A stretch of 64,000 bases of DNA. Source: a virus. The notes under the pieces are model-generated. The model did not search any database. It saw only the letters and a list, made by a program, of their open reading frames with translations, and was not told the DNA's origin. Of the stretch, positions 42,489 through 50,198 are shown piece by piece; positions within the stretch are counted from its first letter, which is position 1, and each line of letters begins with the position of its first letter. The position numbers and the translations under genes are program-made. The DNA lies in the IMG/VR virus record IMGVR_UViG_3300042386_001233, positions 124,001-188,000 of that record; one strand, written 5' to 3'.

Positions 42489-42766
42489 GATGTTTCCTTT
42501 GGTGAGTATAGAGTAACCTTAATTATTATATACCCATCCCGCCCACTGTCAATATTCTGTATTGATGATATTCTTCCTTTACCCAAGAATGAATCACCAA
42601 CTAACAAGAATGGCCCGCCGTCTAAGTTAGCAGAAGTTATTATTGAGATATCTGATTGACATCCAAATTTCGCCCAATCGCTTTCTCCCTCAACCAAATA
42701 TTCATATTCCCCAATTTGTGTTATTATTCTTTTGTTTTTGTTCTTAGACTGTAAGCACTGGCTCAT
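42485..42766 (-). CDS. Hypothetical beta-rich protein
   Basis: 93 residues from ATG 42764-42766. Mostly strands (GEYEYLVEGESDWAKFGC, YIIIKVTLYSPK) with one Cys pair apart. Not recognised. The promoter for the following gene lies inside it. Confidence 0.6.
   Translation of the reverse strand: MSQCLQSKNKNKRIITQIGEYEYLVEGESDWAKFGCQSDISIITSANLDGGPFLLVGDSFLGKGRISSIQNIDSGRDGYIIIKVTLYSPKETS
42525..42552 (-). promoter_or_regulatory. Sigma-70-type promoter
   Basis: TTGACA (42547-42552) and TATAAT (42525-42530), perfect hexamers with a 16-base spacer lacking the CGATA block. It would drive the 40-codon gene and pspC-like gene. Confidence 0.75.
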
Positions 42767-42959
42767 TAAAAGCCTCACTATCGAGTATATAACCTTGATT
42801 ATTTTCTGACGTTAGGTTAGCAAGAACGTCTTTTAGTCTTTGATTTTCTTTCTCAAGGGTATTCATTATTTTTTCAGCTTGATTTAAAGCTTTCTGAAGA
42901 GATTTAACTCTATTAGCTAATTGATCGTTCATATATTCTGTTGCTGTTCTGACAACCAT
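42744..42959 (-). CDS. Coiled-coil protein
   Basis: The 71-residue protein has heptad repeats across ~10-50 (NRVKSLQKALNQAEKIMNTL). Possibly a dimerisation module or small regulator. The stop overlaps the next gene's start. Confidence 0.6.
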   Translation of the reverse strand: MVVRTATEYMNDQLANRVKSLQKALNQAEKIMNTLEKENQRLKDVLANLTSENNQGYILDSEAFNEPVLTV

Positions 42960-43004
42960 GATTAGCCTCCTTGATATGAGTTTGACAACCTTATATTATA
43001 CACC

Positions 43005-43283
43005 TTACAGGTTAAGTCCATTTAAGAATTTTTGTAAATCTTTGAGTTGTTTTTTGTCTAACACCATCTGATCAGCATAGGGCTTTTTATATGCTAAAAC
43101 TTGAAAACAGTACCTTAGTCTCTGCCATAATGACATCTTATTACTATAGTTTGTATAATGCTCAAATATAGCCAAATCTGCCAACTCAATTTCATGGTCA
43201 TATTCTATTACCAATATCTCACTCTTACAAGAACACGGAATGAATAGTGTCTTATTTTCTTTTAGATTGGTTACGCTTCCCAT
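43005..43283 (-). CDS. Hypothetical protein with CSCKSE motif
   Basis: This 92-residue protein has LFIPCSCKSEILVIEYDHEI near the N-terminus, then a helical region and a C-terminal helix (KKQLKDLQKFLNGL). Proteins of this kind are common in early regions of large phages. Function unknown. Confidence 0.65.
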   Translation of the reverse strand: MGSVTNLKENKTLFIPCSCKSEILVIEYDHEIELADLAIFEHYTNYSNKMSLWQRLRYCFQVLAYKKPYADQMVLDKKQLKDLQKFLNGLNL

Positions 43284-43380
43284 GTTTCTTCTTTCTAAAA
43301 ATTCTTTCGTAGTTTTTGTCCCAAGTATCTTGAGAAACTAGACTGACTCTTCTTTTAGACCCTTTACCATTTTGGCTCAT
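43252..43380 (-). CDS. Small basic protein (42 aa)
   Basis: A 42-codon frame from ATG 43378-43380 (another ATG just ahead), after GGAGAAA. About one third Lys/Arg (GKGSKRRVSLV, then FRKKKHGKRNQSKRK), so a nucleic-acid contact is likely. Overlaps the neighbours by 17 and 32 bases, which reduces confidence. Confidence 0.45.
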   Translation of the reverse strand: MSQNGKGSKRRVSLVSQDTWDKNYERIFRKKKHGKRNQSKRK

Positions 43381-43558
43381 CATTTTCTCCTACATACAAA
43401 AATTCGTTCTCTTTTACAATATATAGTGTTGATGAATCCCCATAAATTTCATACAAATAAGAACCATCTCCTTGAGGCATGTCTTTATTCAGATAACCAT
43501 ACTCTATTATCTCATTATCTCTCATAATAGCAACTCTAGGAAATCTCATTGGACTCAT
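43364..43558 (-). CDS. Small hypothetical protein
   Basis: The 64-residue beta-rich protein (RVAIMRDNEIIEYGYL) ends in EPKW. It overlaps the glycosylase-like gene by 4 bases. Not recognised. Confidence 0.6.
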   Translation of the reverse strand: MSPMRFPRVAIMRDNEIIEYGYLNKDMPQGDGSYLYEIYGDSSTLYIVKENEFLYVGENDEPKW

Positions 43559-44253
43559 GATTCTAGTACATAACTCCAGTAGCGACTATCTTCTTTCTTT
43601 TGAAGATCATCCCAATAGATCGACCTTGCTACATAGGATGGGACTTTCAATTTACCACAGTTAACCATCCAATGCCGCTCCATCTTCTTATAGATTTGTG
43701 AACCAATCTTGCTCTTATTATACTTCAGAGCCTCAACATCGTAAAGCCTCAGTTGATGAATATCTCCGCAGAGTACCCTAGCCTCATTAGGATGAATCAT
43801 CTCAAGAGCAAAGCTAATCTTAGCCAGACCAATTCCGCTAATCTTATTGAGGATACTATCACGTTTCTTAACATGATACTTCTTTGTGGTCAGATAAAAA
43901 TCTTTAGGATTAGCCCAAAACTTGGTGCTAAAATCCCAGATATAAGCGGTGCGATTATTGTGCAACCCAACACCACTCTTGTGGAGTTTTGTCAAAAGAA
44001 TTTCTTTACTATCTACCCATTCGCTAAAATTCTTGATAGCATTGTATCCCTTGACATTACCCTGCCAAGTGGTATGCACTGAACAATAGGCAAAGAGATA
44101 GCGACGGAAAATATCTTCGTCAGTCTTGGGGCGAACACTCTCCCAATAGTCTTTATAGGCAACTACCTTATCCTTCGGAAAATTCTTGAAAAACTCATCG
44201 GCCTTGCTGGTACTCATAACAATCGGCTTTTTCTCAACAACAATCTCTGTCAT
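43555..44253 (-). CDS. HhH-GPD-type DNA glycosylase-like protein
   Basis: About 232 residues from ATG 44251-44253, the only start with a proper leader after the promoter at 44291. Helix-hairpin-helix KISGIGLAKISFALEMIHP is followed by VLCGDIHQLRLYDV with the Asp of the glycosylase active site. The protein resembles 8-oxoguanine or endonuclease III-type enzymes of the AGOG kind. It fits a repair set with UvdE and ligase in the same region. Confidence 0.72.
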   Translation of the reverse strand: MTEIVVEKKPIVMSTSKADEFFKNFPKDKVVAYKDYWESVRPKTDEDIFRRYLFAYCSVHTTWQGNVKGYNAIKNFSEWVDSKEILLTKLHKSGVGLHNNRTAYIWDFSTKFWANPKDFYLTTKKYHVKKRDSILNKISGIGLAKISFALEMIHPNEARVLCGDIHQLRLYDVEALKYNKSKIGSQIYKKMERHWMVNCGKLKVPSYVARSIYWDDLQKKEDSRYWSYVLES

Positions 44254-44290
44254 AATGTCCTCAAAGGTTGGTTCCAAAGTGTATGCTCAC

Positions 44291-44319
44291 ATTCTACACT
44301 AGTCCTATCGTCTTGTCAA
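44291..44319 (-). promoter_or_regulatory. Sigma-70-type promoter
   Basis: TTGACA (44314-44319) and TAGAAT (44291-44296), 17-base spacer with GACGATA. It drives the glycosylase-like gene. Confidence 0.85.
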
Positions 44320-44334
44320 GCCCCGTTTCTTGAA

Positions 44335-44745
44335 TCAATCCAATTTCGTAACGCCAGACTTATCTAAAATCTCATCTAATTTATAGTAGTATTCCCATGT
44401 TTTCCATTTCACTCTAACACTGCCAATATCTTTAATTTCTTTTCCGTTTTTGTCTTTGATCTTATAAACAGCCCAATAATGCTCTTCTCCTTTTACAAAC
44501 TCATGAATAATTTCAAAATCTTTTGGACAGTCTAGGCTTGCCCATAATCTTAATCGTCCATTAGATTTAACCCATTCTTCTATCCTTTCATCATACTTTA
44601 TTGGAAAAAATATATTTCGTACTGATCTTTCTACAAGAACATATTTGTAGCCAAACCATTCTGAATTACAAATAAAACCTATAGAAAATCCTACGAATAG
44701 AATAAACCACGGATATATCAGAGAGCGAAGAACAACTTTGATCAT
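44335..44745 (-). CDS. Membrane-anchored hypothetical protein
   Basis: This protein has 136 residues. One N-terminal membrane helix (LIYPWFILFVGFSIGFIC) precedes an alpha/beta cytoplasmic or exported domain rich in Trp and Lys. Not recognised. Confidence 0.65.
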   Translation of the reverse strand: MIKVVLRSLIYPWFILFVGFSIGFICNSEWFGYKYVLVERSVRNIFFPIKYDERIEEWVKSNGRLRLWASLDCPKDFEIIHEFVKGEEHYWAVYKIKDKNGKEIKDIGSVRVKWKTWEYYYKLDEILDKSGVTKLD

Positions 44746-44797
44746 TTAATGTCTCCAGTAAGGCGAGATAATTAAATACACCATTACTGGAAATTGG

Positions 44798-45778
44798 TCA
44801 ATCGGTTTTATCCTTTACTTCCTTCACATATTTCATCAATGGATTTTCTTGTTTAGGTATAATGGTTTTATGATTAGTAGTCCATGCTGGCAGTTTACCA
44901 GATAGCTTAGTTTTCTTTTTAGCTTTTTGTTTTTGGTATTGTTCTTCTAGTCTTATTCTTTTTTGTTGAAAAGTTTCTTTCGGTTTATTTTTTTGGAAAT
45001 GTGGCCTTATGCAACTTTTAAGTTTTTCACTAGCATTAGGATGATTCAATAGAAGATTTATAAAATATGGAAAAGCTTGACGTAGTTGTTTTTTAATTTC
45101 ATCTTCACTAAGATTATTATAGTATTTTACTTTAGAATTAATCCATGATTGATCTTTGTTTTTAAAATAATTGCTAATATCTTTATTGTCAACAGCTTTA
45201 GGCTTTTTTTTCTTTTTATGTTGCTTTATATAGTTATCAATTTCATTTTTTATAACATCTAAAGACGATTCTTCTTTTTTCGATGTTGTATTTATTACTT
45301 CTGGTTTATTAGCATTAGTAGAGATAGGTTTCTTTTTGTTTTTATTCTTATGTTTCTTTCTCTTGATATGGTTATGCTCAAATAGTCTTTCTGAATTATA
45401 TTGAATATCACTATTAAATGCTTGAGCCCAAATTTGCCATTCATCTAAAGTATTTTTGCTATTTTGACAAAATAATTTATTTAACAAGCTTTTCTTTTTA
45501 CCAATATGCTTGTCTTGCTCAACAAAATTATGGCATGGTTCACACAATGTAATTAATTCATGCTGATCTCCCTGACCCAGCATGATAATTTTTGTGTAAT
45601 CAATATGATGAACTGTTTTAGAAGGAGTGCCACATACTTGACAACATTTACCATCTCTTTCTAAGACTAATTGCCTAATATTCCACCATAGTCTAGATTT
45701 TATATAGGCATCATAACTTCTAAAACCTAGCTCTTTCCATGCTGGTGGCATAATTCTATATGTCTCTTTCTTCTCCAT
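44798..45778 (-). CDS. HNH endonuclease with long basic extension
   Basis: Protein of 326 residues. The HNH core is near the N-terminus: DGKCCQVCGTPSKTVHHIDY and HELITLCEPCHNFVEQ. It is followed by ~200 residues of Lys-rich helical sequence (HKNKNKKKP, KQHKKKKKPKA). A homing nuclease with a DNA-binding tail is the best fit. It overlaps another HNH gene upstream, giving a tandem pair next to the ligase gene. Confidence 0.82.
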   Translation of the reverse strand: MEKKETYRIMPPAWKELGFRSYDAYIKSRLWWNIRQLVLERDGKCCQVCGTPSKTVHHIDYTKIIMLGQGDQHELITLCEPCHNFVEQDKHIGKKKSLLNKLFCQNSKNTLDEWQIWAQAFNSDIQYNSERLFEHNHIKRKKHKNKNKKKPISTNANKPEVINTTSKKEESSLDVIKNEIDNYIKQHKKKKKPKAVDNKDISNYFKNKDQSWINSKVKYYNNLSEDEIKKQLRQAFPYFINLLLNHPNASEKLKSCIRPHFQKNKPKETFQQKRIRLEEQYQKQKAKKKTKLSGKLPAWTTNHKTIIPKQENPLMKYVKEVKDKTD

Positions 45779-46376
45779 GAAGAATCTTATTACTTTTCTT
45801 GATGTTGTCTATTGCCCACAATGGTTGTAAATTTGTATAGTGAAAACATTTTTTTTGTTCTGACTCTTTGGACATATCAAATGATGAACATGGTAATATA
45901 TGATCTATATGCCATTTTCCATAATTGTCCCAACTCATTCCAATTGTGAATTTAGTTTCTAGATGAATTTTTAACTCACTTATTGTGCATCCTAAATAAT
46001 CTAAGGTCGTTGTCGTTTTTTTATTATTCTTGATGGCTGTTCTTAATCTAGTCCTTAAATTATAGGCTATTTTAAAAGACACGTCCTGTTTTCTTCTTGC
46101 TTTCTCTCTTTTTGCTCTTTGTTGATATATCTTTTTTTTATGCTTGTCAAAATATTCTTGTACCTTGTCCTTATTTTCTTCTCTATATTTTTTAGCATAT
46201 TCTAGCTTAGAGTCTTTATTTTGAATGTAATTATTAGTAACCCTATCTAATACATTGGCTTTATTCTTTTTGTACCATTCTTGCTGACATTTTTTATTGC
46301 AATTTTTGCACCATGTTCCTTTTTTCCATTCATTATGTTCTACTTTACAAGAAGAGCAGATTTTATTCTTTTTCAT
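45756..46376 (-). CDS. HNH endonuclease, GIY/HNH homing type
   Basis: This protein has 206 residues. N-terminal Cys pairs (CSSCKVEHN, CKNCNKKCQ) and a basic helix are followed by the HNH core LKIHLETKF, WHIDHILPCSSFD and YTNLQPLWAIDNIKKSNK. This is the intron-associated type seen widely in phages. It overlaps its neighbour by 23 bases. Confidence 0.84.
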   Translation of the reverse strand: MKKNKICSSCKVEHNEWKKGTWCKNCNKKCQQEWYKKNKANVLDRVTNNYIQNKDSKLEYAKKYREENKDKVQEYFDKHKKKIYQQRAKREKARRKQDVSFKIAYNLRTRLRTAIKNNKKTTTTLDYLGCTISELKIHLETKFTIGMSWDNYGKWHIDHILPCSSFDMSKESEQKKCFHYTNLQPLWAIDNIKKSNKILHGEERDI

Positions 46377-46440
46377 TTGGTTTTCTCCTACTCATAGTTA
46401 CACCAAATGTCCCAAATTGTTCCCAGTTTTTTGAAGAAGA

Positions 46441-47742
46441 TTAGGTATCTCTAGAATCTCCATATAGGTATTTAAATGTAGGAAACCTCAAAGAGATACC
46501 GCCTTTTTCGTTCTCTGTCTCCTCAAAATATTGTACCAAAATAATCTTGCCAAGAATCTTCTTAGGGTTCTTATAAAACTCTTGTCTTTGTTCGATACTA
46601 AAACCAGACCCAACTCGTACAGTATGTCCCTTATGCTGAATCATAACACAACTCAACATAGTTTCCTCACATTCTGCACCATCCTTAACATAACGGAATG
46701 GCCCCATTTCAGTATCTAGAACCTCATATTCATCATCAAAGAATGACTTATATTTGAGTAGGTCTTTGGATCGCTTTCCTTTATATGGAGCATCTGATCG
46801 AAGCATAAGCCCCTCCCAGCCATTCTCAGTAGATTCTTTGACAAATTCTTGGAAATGGTTTTCATCCTTAATCAAGGATTGCTCCAGAAGTGTCAAGCAT
46901 GGACATTCGTTCTTCTTCATAATCTCTGTAAGATTCTTGAGCCTGATACTAAATGGTCGATTTTTCTCTCCCTTCTGGCTATAAAACTCATCATGAGTAA
47001 TCATATCAAAAATTTTATAGGAAGGATTGGGAATAGTATGATCCTTCTTGCGAAGTTCCTTCATTACTCCTTGAAAATCCTCGTTACCCTCTTCATCAAC
47101 CAGACAAAGCTCTCCATCAAGAACTACATTAGTAAGTCCCAAAGCTTTAATCCCACCGCTAACAATATCAAGAGTATCAAAGATTTTTCCCGTGCGGGAA
47201 TAAAAGGTAGTATTGCCATTACTATCAACAATAGCAATACATCTAGCACCGTCGATCTTCCTGCTAACATACCATCCATCCTTCCAGTCTACGATTTTAG
47301 GAACATACTTGTCCGCTAGAGCAACACTAAATGTTGGGATATGATCTGGAATAGCCTTATTAATCAGCTTATCTCCAGCACGGGTTTTCAAATCCTTGTC
47401 AATGATGCAATGAACGAGTTCTTCGTATTCTCTTTGGTTGTCAATAAAGCTATTAACTGCTCCAATAGCATCATGACCTGTGATTTCTCTATTCTTCAAA
47501 GCATCCAACAGATCAAATATAGACTTGTATACTTTACCACGCAGATGACTTTTCTTTTTAAGATTATCACTAGTTACATTGTACTGCCAAAGAGGATGAT
47601 AAGTATAGAGCAGAATCTTTTTAAGAAAATTTGCTCCACTCTCATTAGAGGAAGTATAATCCTCAATAATGCCAACTTTATCAAGTGTGCTGCTAGTTGA
47701 CTTCAAATCACGAACAAAACCATTAAGATGCTCAAACGACAT
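46441..47742 (-). CDS. ATP-dependent DNA ligase
   Basis: About 433 residues starting at ATG 47740-47742; an in-frame start at 47796 is rejected because the promoter lies there. Motif I is YVSRKIDGARCIAI with the nucleotidyl Lys, motif III is in VVLDGELCLVDEEGNEDFQG, motif IV in NGWEGLMLRSDAPYKGK and motif V in LLKYKSF. The OB domain follows. It seals nicks in replication, recombination and repair. It is longer than T7 ligase (359) and close to the T4 class (487). Confidence 0.93.
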   Translation of the reverse strand: MSFEHLNGFVRDLKSTSSTLDKVGIIEDYTSSNESGANFLKKILLYTYHPLWQYNVTSDNLKKKSHLRGKVYKSIFDLLDALKNREITGHDAIGAVNSFIDNQREYEELVHCIIDKDLKTRAGDKLINKAIPDHIPTFSVALADKYVPKIVDWKDGWYVSRKIDGARCIAIVDSNGNTTFYSRTGKIFDTLDIVSGGIKALGLTNVVLDGELCLVDEEGNEDFQGVMKELRKKDHTIPNPSYKIFDMITHDEFYSQKGEKNRPFSIRLKNLTEIMKKNECPCLTLLEQSLIKDENHFQEFVKESTENGWEGLMLRSDAPYKGKRSKDLLKYKSFFDDEYEVLDTEMGPFRYVKDGAECEETMLSCVMIQHKGHTVRVGSGFSIEQRQEFYKNPKKILGKIILVQYFEETENEKGGISLRFPTFKYLYGDSRDT

Positions 47743-47767
47743 TTTTATTTTCTCCTGTGTTGTCCCA

Positions 47768-47796
47768 ATTCTACCATACGGTAGTCCCTTTGTCAA
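47768..47796 (-). promoter_or_regulatory. Sigma-70-type promoter of the ligase gene
   Basis: TTGACA (47791-47796) and TAGAAT (47768-47773), 17-base spacer with ACCGTATGG, a near relative of the CCGATA block. It fixes the ligase start at 47742. Confidence 0.83.
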
Positions 47797-48008
47797 GTAT
47801 CATCTAATCGGTTTCGTTTCTTAAATACTATCGCCATAGACTGAACCAAATCGCTGCCAGAAGTTTGAAACCAACATGGAAAAAACGCATGAATTATCAA
47901 ACAAAATCCAGCCAATAAAGATAAGCATCCAAAAAATACAGCAAACCTAAAATGTTGCCAGTATGTCATATTGTTTTCTGCTAGGTGTTCTTTAATCTTA
48001 TTTTTCAT
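47793..48008 (-). CDS. DUF6356-like small membrane protein
   Basis: The 71-residue protein has a hydrophobic central segment with the motif TYWQHFRFAVFFGCLSLLAG and HAFFPCWFQTSGSDL, as in DUF6356 capsule-locus proteins. The promoter at 47768-47796 and the stop of this gene overlap. Function unknown. Confidence 0.65.
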   Translation of the reverse strand: MKNKIKEHLAENNMTYWQHFRFAVFFGCLSLLAGFCLIIHAFFPCWFQTSGSDLVQSMAIVFKKRNRLDDT

Positions 48009-48345
48009 ATCGTTTTTGTCTTGAAAGAAAATAATTCATAGCGTTAACGATGCTCTGAAAATCATCACCCAGTTTGCCTATGCCAGTATTGCAAGGTTCA
48101 CAGAGCCAGCCCCTAAAACTATTATCATCATGATCATGATCTAAGGCCCATTTGTAGGGAACCTTTTTACAGCACTCACATACTTCTGGTTTTGGTGGCG
48201 CTTTTTTATGTAGCTTAACTCTAATCTTAGAATGTTTTTTAACACACTTGCGACATCTGCTATCAAGATTATCTTTGTACATAGTGTGTTTGGGAAAACT
48301 TGCTAAGTTTTTACGTTTTCCACAGTAAGTACAAATTTTTCTCAT
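47998..48345 (-). CDS. Recombination endonuclease VII-like HNH nuclease
   Basis: This 115-residue protein has two N-terminal Cys pairs (CTYCGKRKN, CRKCVKKH) and the endonuclease VII core VCECCKKVPYKWALDHDHDD and FRGWLCEPCNTGIG. Free-standing copies act as homing nucleases. It starts ten bases after the tmRNA 3' end, so it may exploit or flank that RNA gene. Confidence 0.82.
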   Translation of the reverse strand: MRKICTYCGKRKNLASFPKHTMYKDNLDSRCRKCVKKHSKIRVKLHKKAPPKPEVCECCKKVPYKWALDHDHDDNSFRGWLCEPCNTGIGKLGDDFQSIVNAMNYFLSRQKRYEK

Positions 48346-48354
48346 AATATTAAG

Positions 48355-48707
48355 TGGACGATTGGGGAATCGAACCCCGTCCAGTATAAACGTCTATATA
48401 AACTTCTACATTGTTAGTTACTTGTTATCACACAAATAACAAAGCTATCAGAATTATCTGAGTCAGATTGAGTACAATCATCATTCCTATTTATGTCTGG
48501 TAGGACTACCATATCCGAATATCGGAGTCAGCATGATTTGGTAATAAGGCTCATGCCGCCCCACTCATTACCTAATTAATTAGGCAGCGAGAGCGAGAGT
48601 TGAAACTTCGCCAATTAACATTTTTAATCGACTTTTATACTGGCCGGTCGATCAACCAGTCAATGCAATTTATATTTCTTTTTACCTGTCGATACCAGGA
48701 ATCGCCC
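48355..48707 (-). ncRNA. ssrA: tmRNA (transfer-messenger RNA)
   Basis: The 353-base gene closes with acceptor GGGCGAT (48701-48707) against ATCGTCC (48356-48362) plus discriminator A. It has the conserved 5' block GGTATCGAC, the GCATTGAC segment, a hairpin CCTAATTAATTAGG after the tag and a 3' T arm GGGG-TTCGATT-CCCC. The tag frame (48580-48612) reads GEVSTLALAA-stop, with the ALAA end recognised by ClpXP and related proteases. CCA is not encoded. tmRNA with SmpB rescues stalled ribosomes and marks the peptide; SmpB must come from the host because none is seen here. Confidence 0.93.
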
Positions 48708-48891
48708 GTTCTTTAGTATACCCCCAAAACTTTGGTTTGATATGAATTTCTGGAGTTCTTTCTATAATAATCCTTGCTGGCTTGTTTGACAACTTTTTTA
48801 GTCTTTGAATATCTGAATAAAGTAGGAAGTTAAATCCTAGTGAAGTTAGGAATAATCCTGCAAAAATAGCCGTTAATGGTTGAAGTCTCAT
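48682..48891 (-). CDS. Small membrane protein overlapping the tmRNA 5' end
   Basis: This protein has 69 residues. A membrane helix (TAIFAGLFLTSLGFNFLLY) precedes a basic tail. The final nine codons run into the tmRNA 5' end (48682-48707). The overlap means either that transcript processing removes the 3' end of this message or that the two are alternative products. RBS is weak. Confidence 0.6.
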   Translation of the reverse strand: MRLQPLTAIFAGLFLTSLGFNFLLYSDIQRLKKLSNKPARIIIERTPEIHIKPKFWGYTKERAIPGIDR

Positions 48892-48912
48892 CAGAATCCT
48901 TCCTGTTTAAAG

Positions 48913-48988
48913 TAGGGCGAGTTGGAGTCGAACCAACCTATGAACACCTTATAAGAGTGTCGGATGCAACCGGCTTACCTTCCGCCCC
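48913..48988 (-). tRNA. tRNA-Ile (anticodon UAU)
   Basis: The 76-base cloverleaf on the minus strand has acceptor GGGGCGG with TCGCCCT, anticodon arm ACACT-CTTATAA-GGTGT (anticodon UAU, codon AUA) and T arm GTTGG-TTCGACT-CCAAC. The variable loop is 6 bases and the discriminator A. CCA is not encoded. AUA is rare in many hosts but common in AT-rich phage genes, so the tRNA probably supports phage translation. Promoter at 48999-49027. Confidence 0.9.
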
Positions 48989-48998
48989 GTGTTGAGTT

Positions 48999-49027
48999 AT
49001 TGTATCATATCGACCAACCACTGTCAA
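48999..49027 (-). promoter_or_regulatory. Sigma-70-type promoter of the tRNA-tmRNA unit
   Basis: TTGACA (49022-49027) and TACAAT (48999-49004), 17-base spacer with TCGATA. The start site would be near 48992, just ahead of the tRNA-Ile; the 69-residue gene and the tmRNA follow on the same strand with no terminator between them. Confidence 0.85.
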
Positions 49028-49032
49028 GACCT

Positions 49033-49188
49033 TTAGGAATTTTGTTGAGACTCTAGTTGATTTAATCTTTGACTAATTTTATCTAGAGCTAATGCTGCAT
49101 CTCCACAAGCCTTACACAAGTCAGAATATAAATATTCTTTCAAGTCATGAATTTGATCTTTTAGTTGTTGTATTTCTTCTTTTGACAT
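49033..49188 (-). CDS. Small coiled-coil protein (51 aa)
   Basis: A 51-codon frame from ATG 49186-49188; heptad-like (EEIQQLKDQIHDLKEYL) with a Cys pair (CKACGD) in the middle. It ends just before the tRNA promoter. Function unknown. Confidence 0.55.
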   Translation of the reverse strand: MSKEEIQQLKDQIHDLKEYLYSDLCKACGDAALALDKISQRLNQLESQQNS

Positions 49189-49189
49189 A

Positions 49190-49540
49190 TTATTTAATAG
49201 TGTTGAATGTTTCGTTTGATTCAGGATGCCAAAAAATCATCTCATTAGAGTCATCGTCCCATGCACACTCTATTTTTCCAGACGAGGCTACTTGGCTCAG
49301 GCTTGAGTTGTAAATCCATTTTTTAATCTCGGCACAAAGATGATCATAGTTACATTCAGAAATTATGAACTCATCATTATATCCTGGTTCAATATATTTT
49401 CTAACCAAGTTTTCTGCTTGAGCTAATGAAATCAAGTTGTCTACCTGATGATGGTATGATCTGGGAAAAACCATTACTACGTTTTTTCTAATGCTTTTAG
49501 TAAAAAGATTGACGTTCCTAATATTCAAATAGTTACTCAT
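49190..49540 (-). CDS. Hypothetical protein, paralogue of next gene (IECAWD, MIFWH type)
   Basis: About 116 residues from ATG 49538-49540. The C-terminal LSQVASSGKIECAWDDDSNE and MIFWHPES segment matches the neighbouring protein and the one at 31.0 kb. Basic N-terminus (NVNLFTKSIRKNVVMVFP). Three-member phage family of unknown job. Confidence 0.65.
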   Translation of the reverse strand: MSNYLNIRNVNLFTKSIRKNVVMVFPRSYHHQVDNLISLAQAENLVRKYIEPGYNDEFIISECNYDHLCAEIKKWIYNSSLSQVASSGKIECAWDDDSNEMIFWHPESNETFNTIK

Positions 49541-49916
49541 CATTGTCCTTTGAGGGTTTTGCAGAAATACTTGTCTTGTCTTTATTTGCCAACCAAAAAA
49601 CCATGTCGTTAGACTCGTTATCCCAAGCACATTCTACGAATCCTTTTGAAGCAAGTTTAGCTAGACCAACTCCATAAAGCCAATCTCTAATATCATTGAA
49701 TACATCATCAAAAATCTGTTCGTTGATAAGATAATTACCTTCTTCGTCAAGTCCAAGGTTATTTTTTTTGATCAAGTTAATTACCTGACCAATAGAGATA
49801 AATTCATCCAAATTTTCTGTATAGTCTTTTTCAAAAGAGGATGCAGCACCCTCTCTCATAGCTTTGGCATAACCTTCCAAGTCAATAATACTATAGCTTT
49901 CCATCGTTTCTTCCAA
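49533..49916 (-). CDS. Hypothetical protein of the same family
   Basis: This 127-residue protein ends LAKLASKGFVECAWDNESND, then MVFWLANKDK. It is the closer of two local paralogues; the third lies at 31001-31438. Helical N-terminal two thirds with EFISIGQVINLIKKNNLGLD. Confidence 0.65.
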   Translation of the reverse strand: MEETMESYSIIDLEGYAKAMREGAASSFEKDYTENLDEFISIGQVINLIKKNNLGLDEEGNYLINEQIFDDVFNDIRDWLYGVGLAKLASKGFVECAWDNESNDMVFWLANKDKTSISAKPSKDNDE

Positions 49917-50198
49917 TTAAAGATATTTTGTAGTACCCTTGCCACTCTCGTTAATTTTACACCGCTCCAACAGATTGTCAATAGTGTTCTGCAAACTATA
50001 CTCCCCTCTACTTAGCCACTTTTTATCCTCATAAAGAGCAGTGGTAATTTGAGGCAGATAGAATTGGATAGCTCGTTCAAATTCTTCTGGAAAATAAGTC
50101 TTTAAAATACGCTCAATATGATAGAGACTGTTTACTATCTTATCTCTATTGTCAAGCAGAATATTGATTTGATCTTTTTGTTCTTGAGTAAGAGACAT
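49917..50198 (-). CDS. Hypothetical helical protein
   Basis: The 93-residue protein is all-helical with no motif. An internal promoter for the next two genes sits at its 3' end. It joins the upstream zinc-ribbon gene by one base. Confidence 0.6.
   Translation of the reverse strand: MSLTQEQKDQINILLDNRDKIVNSLYHIERILKTYFPEEFERAIQFYLPQITTALYEDKKWLSRGEYSLQNTIDNLLERCKINESGKGTTKYL
49954..49981 (-). promoter_or_regulatory. Possible sigma-70-type promoter inside coding region
   Basis: TTGACA (49976-49981) and TAAAAT (49954-49959), 16-base spacer lacking the CGATA block. It would drive the gene starting at 49916. Because it lies inside a gene, chance is possible. Confidence 0.5.

Noticed and set aside
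42991-43020. A promoter with TATAAT near 43 kb
   Set aside because: The -10 is good but no -35 hexamer lies at 16-18 bases.
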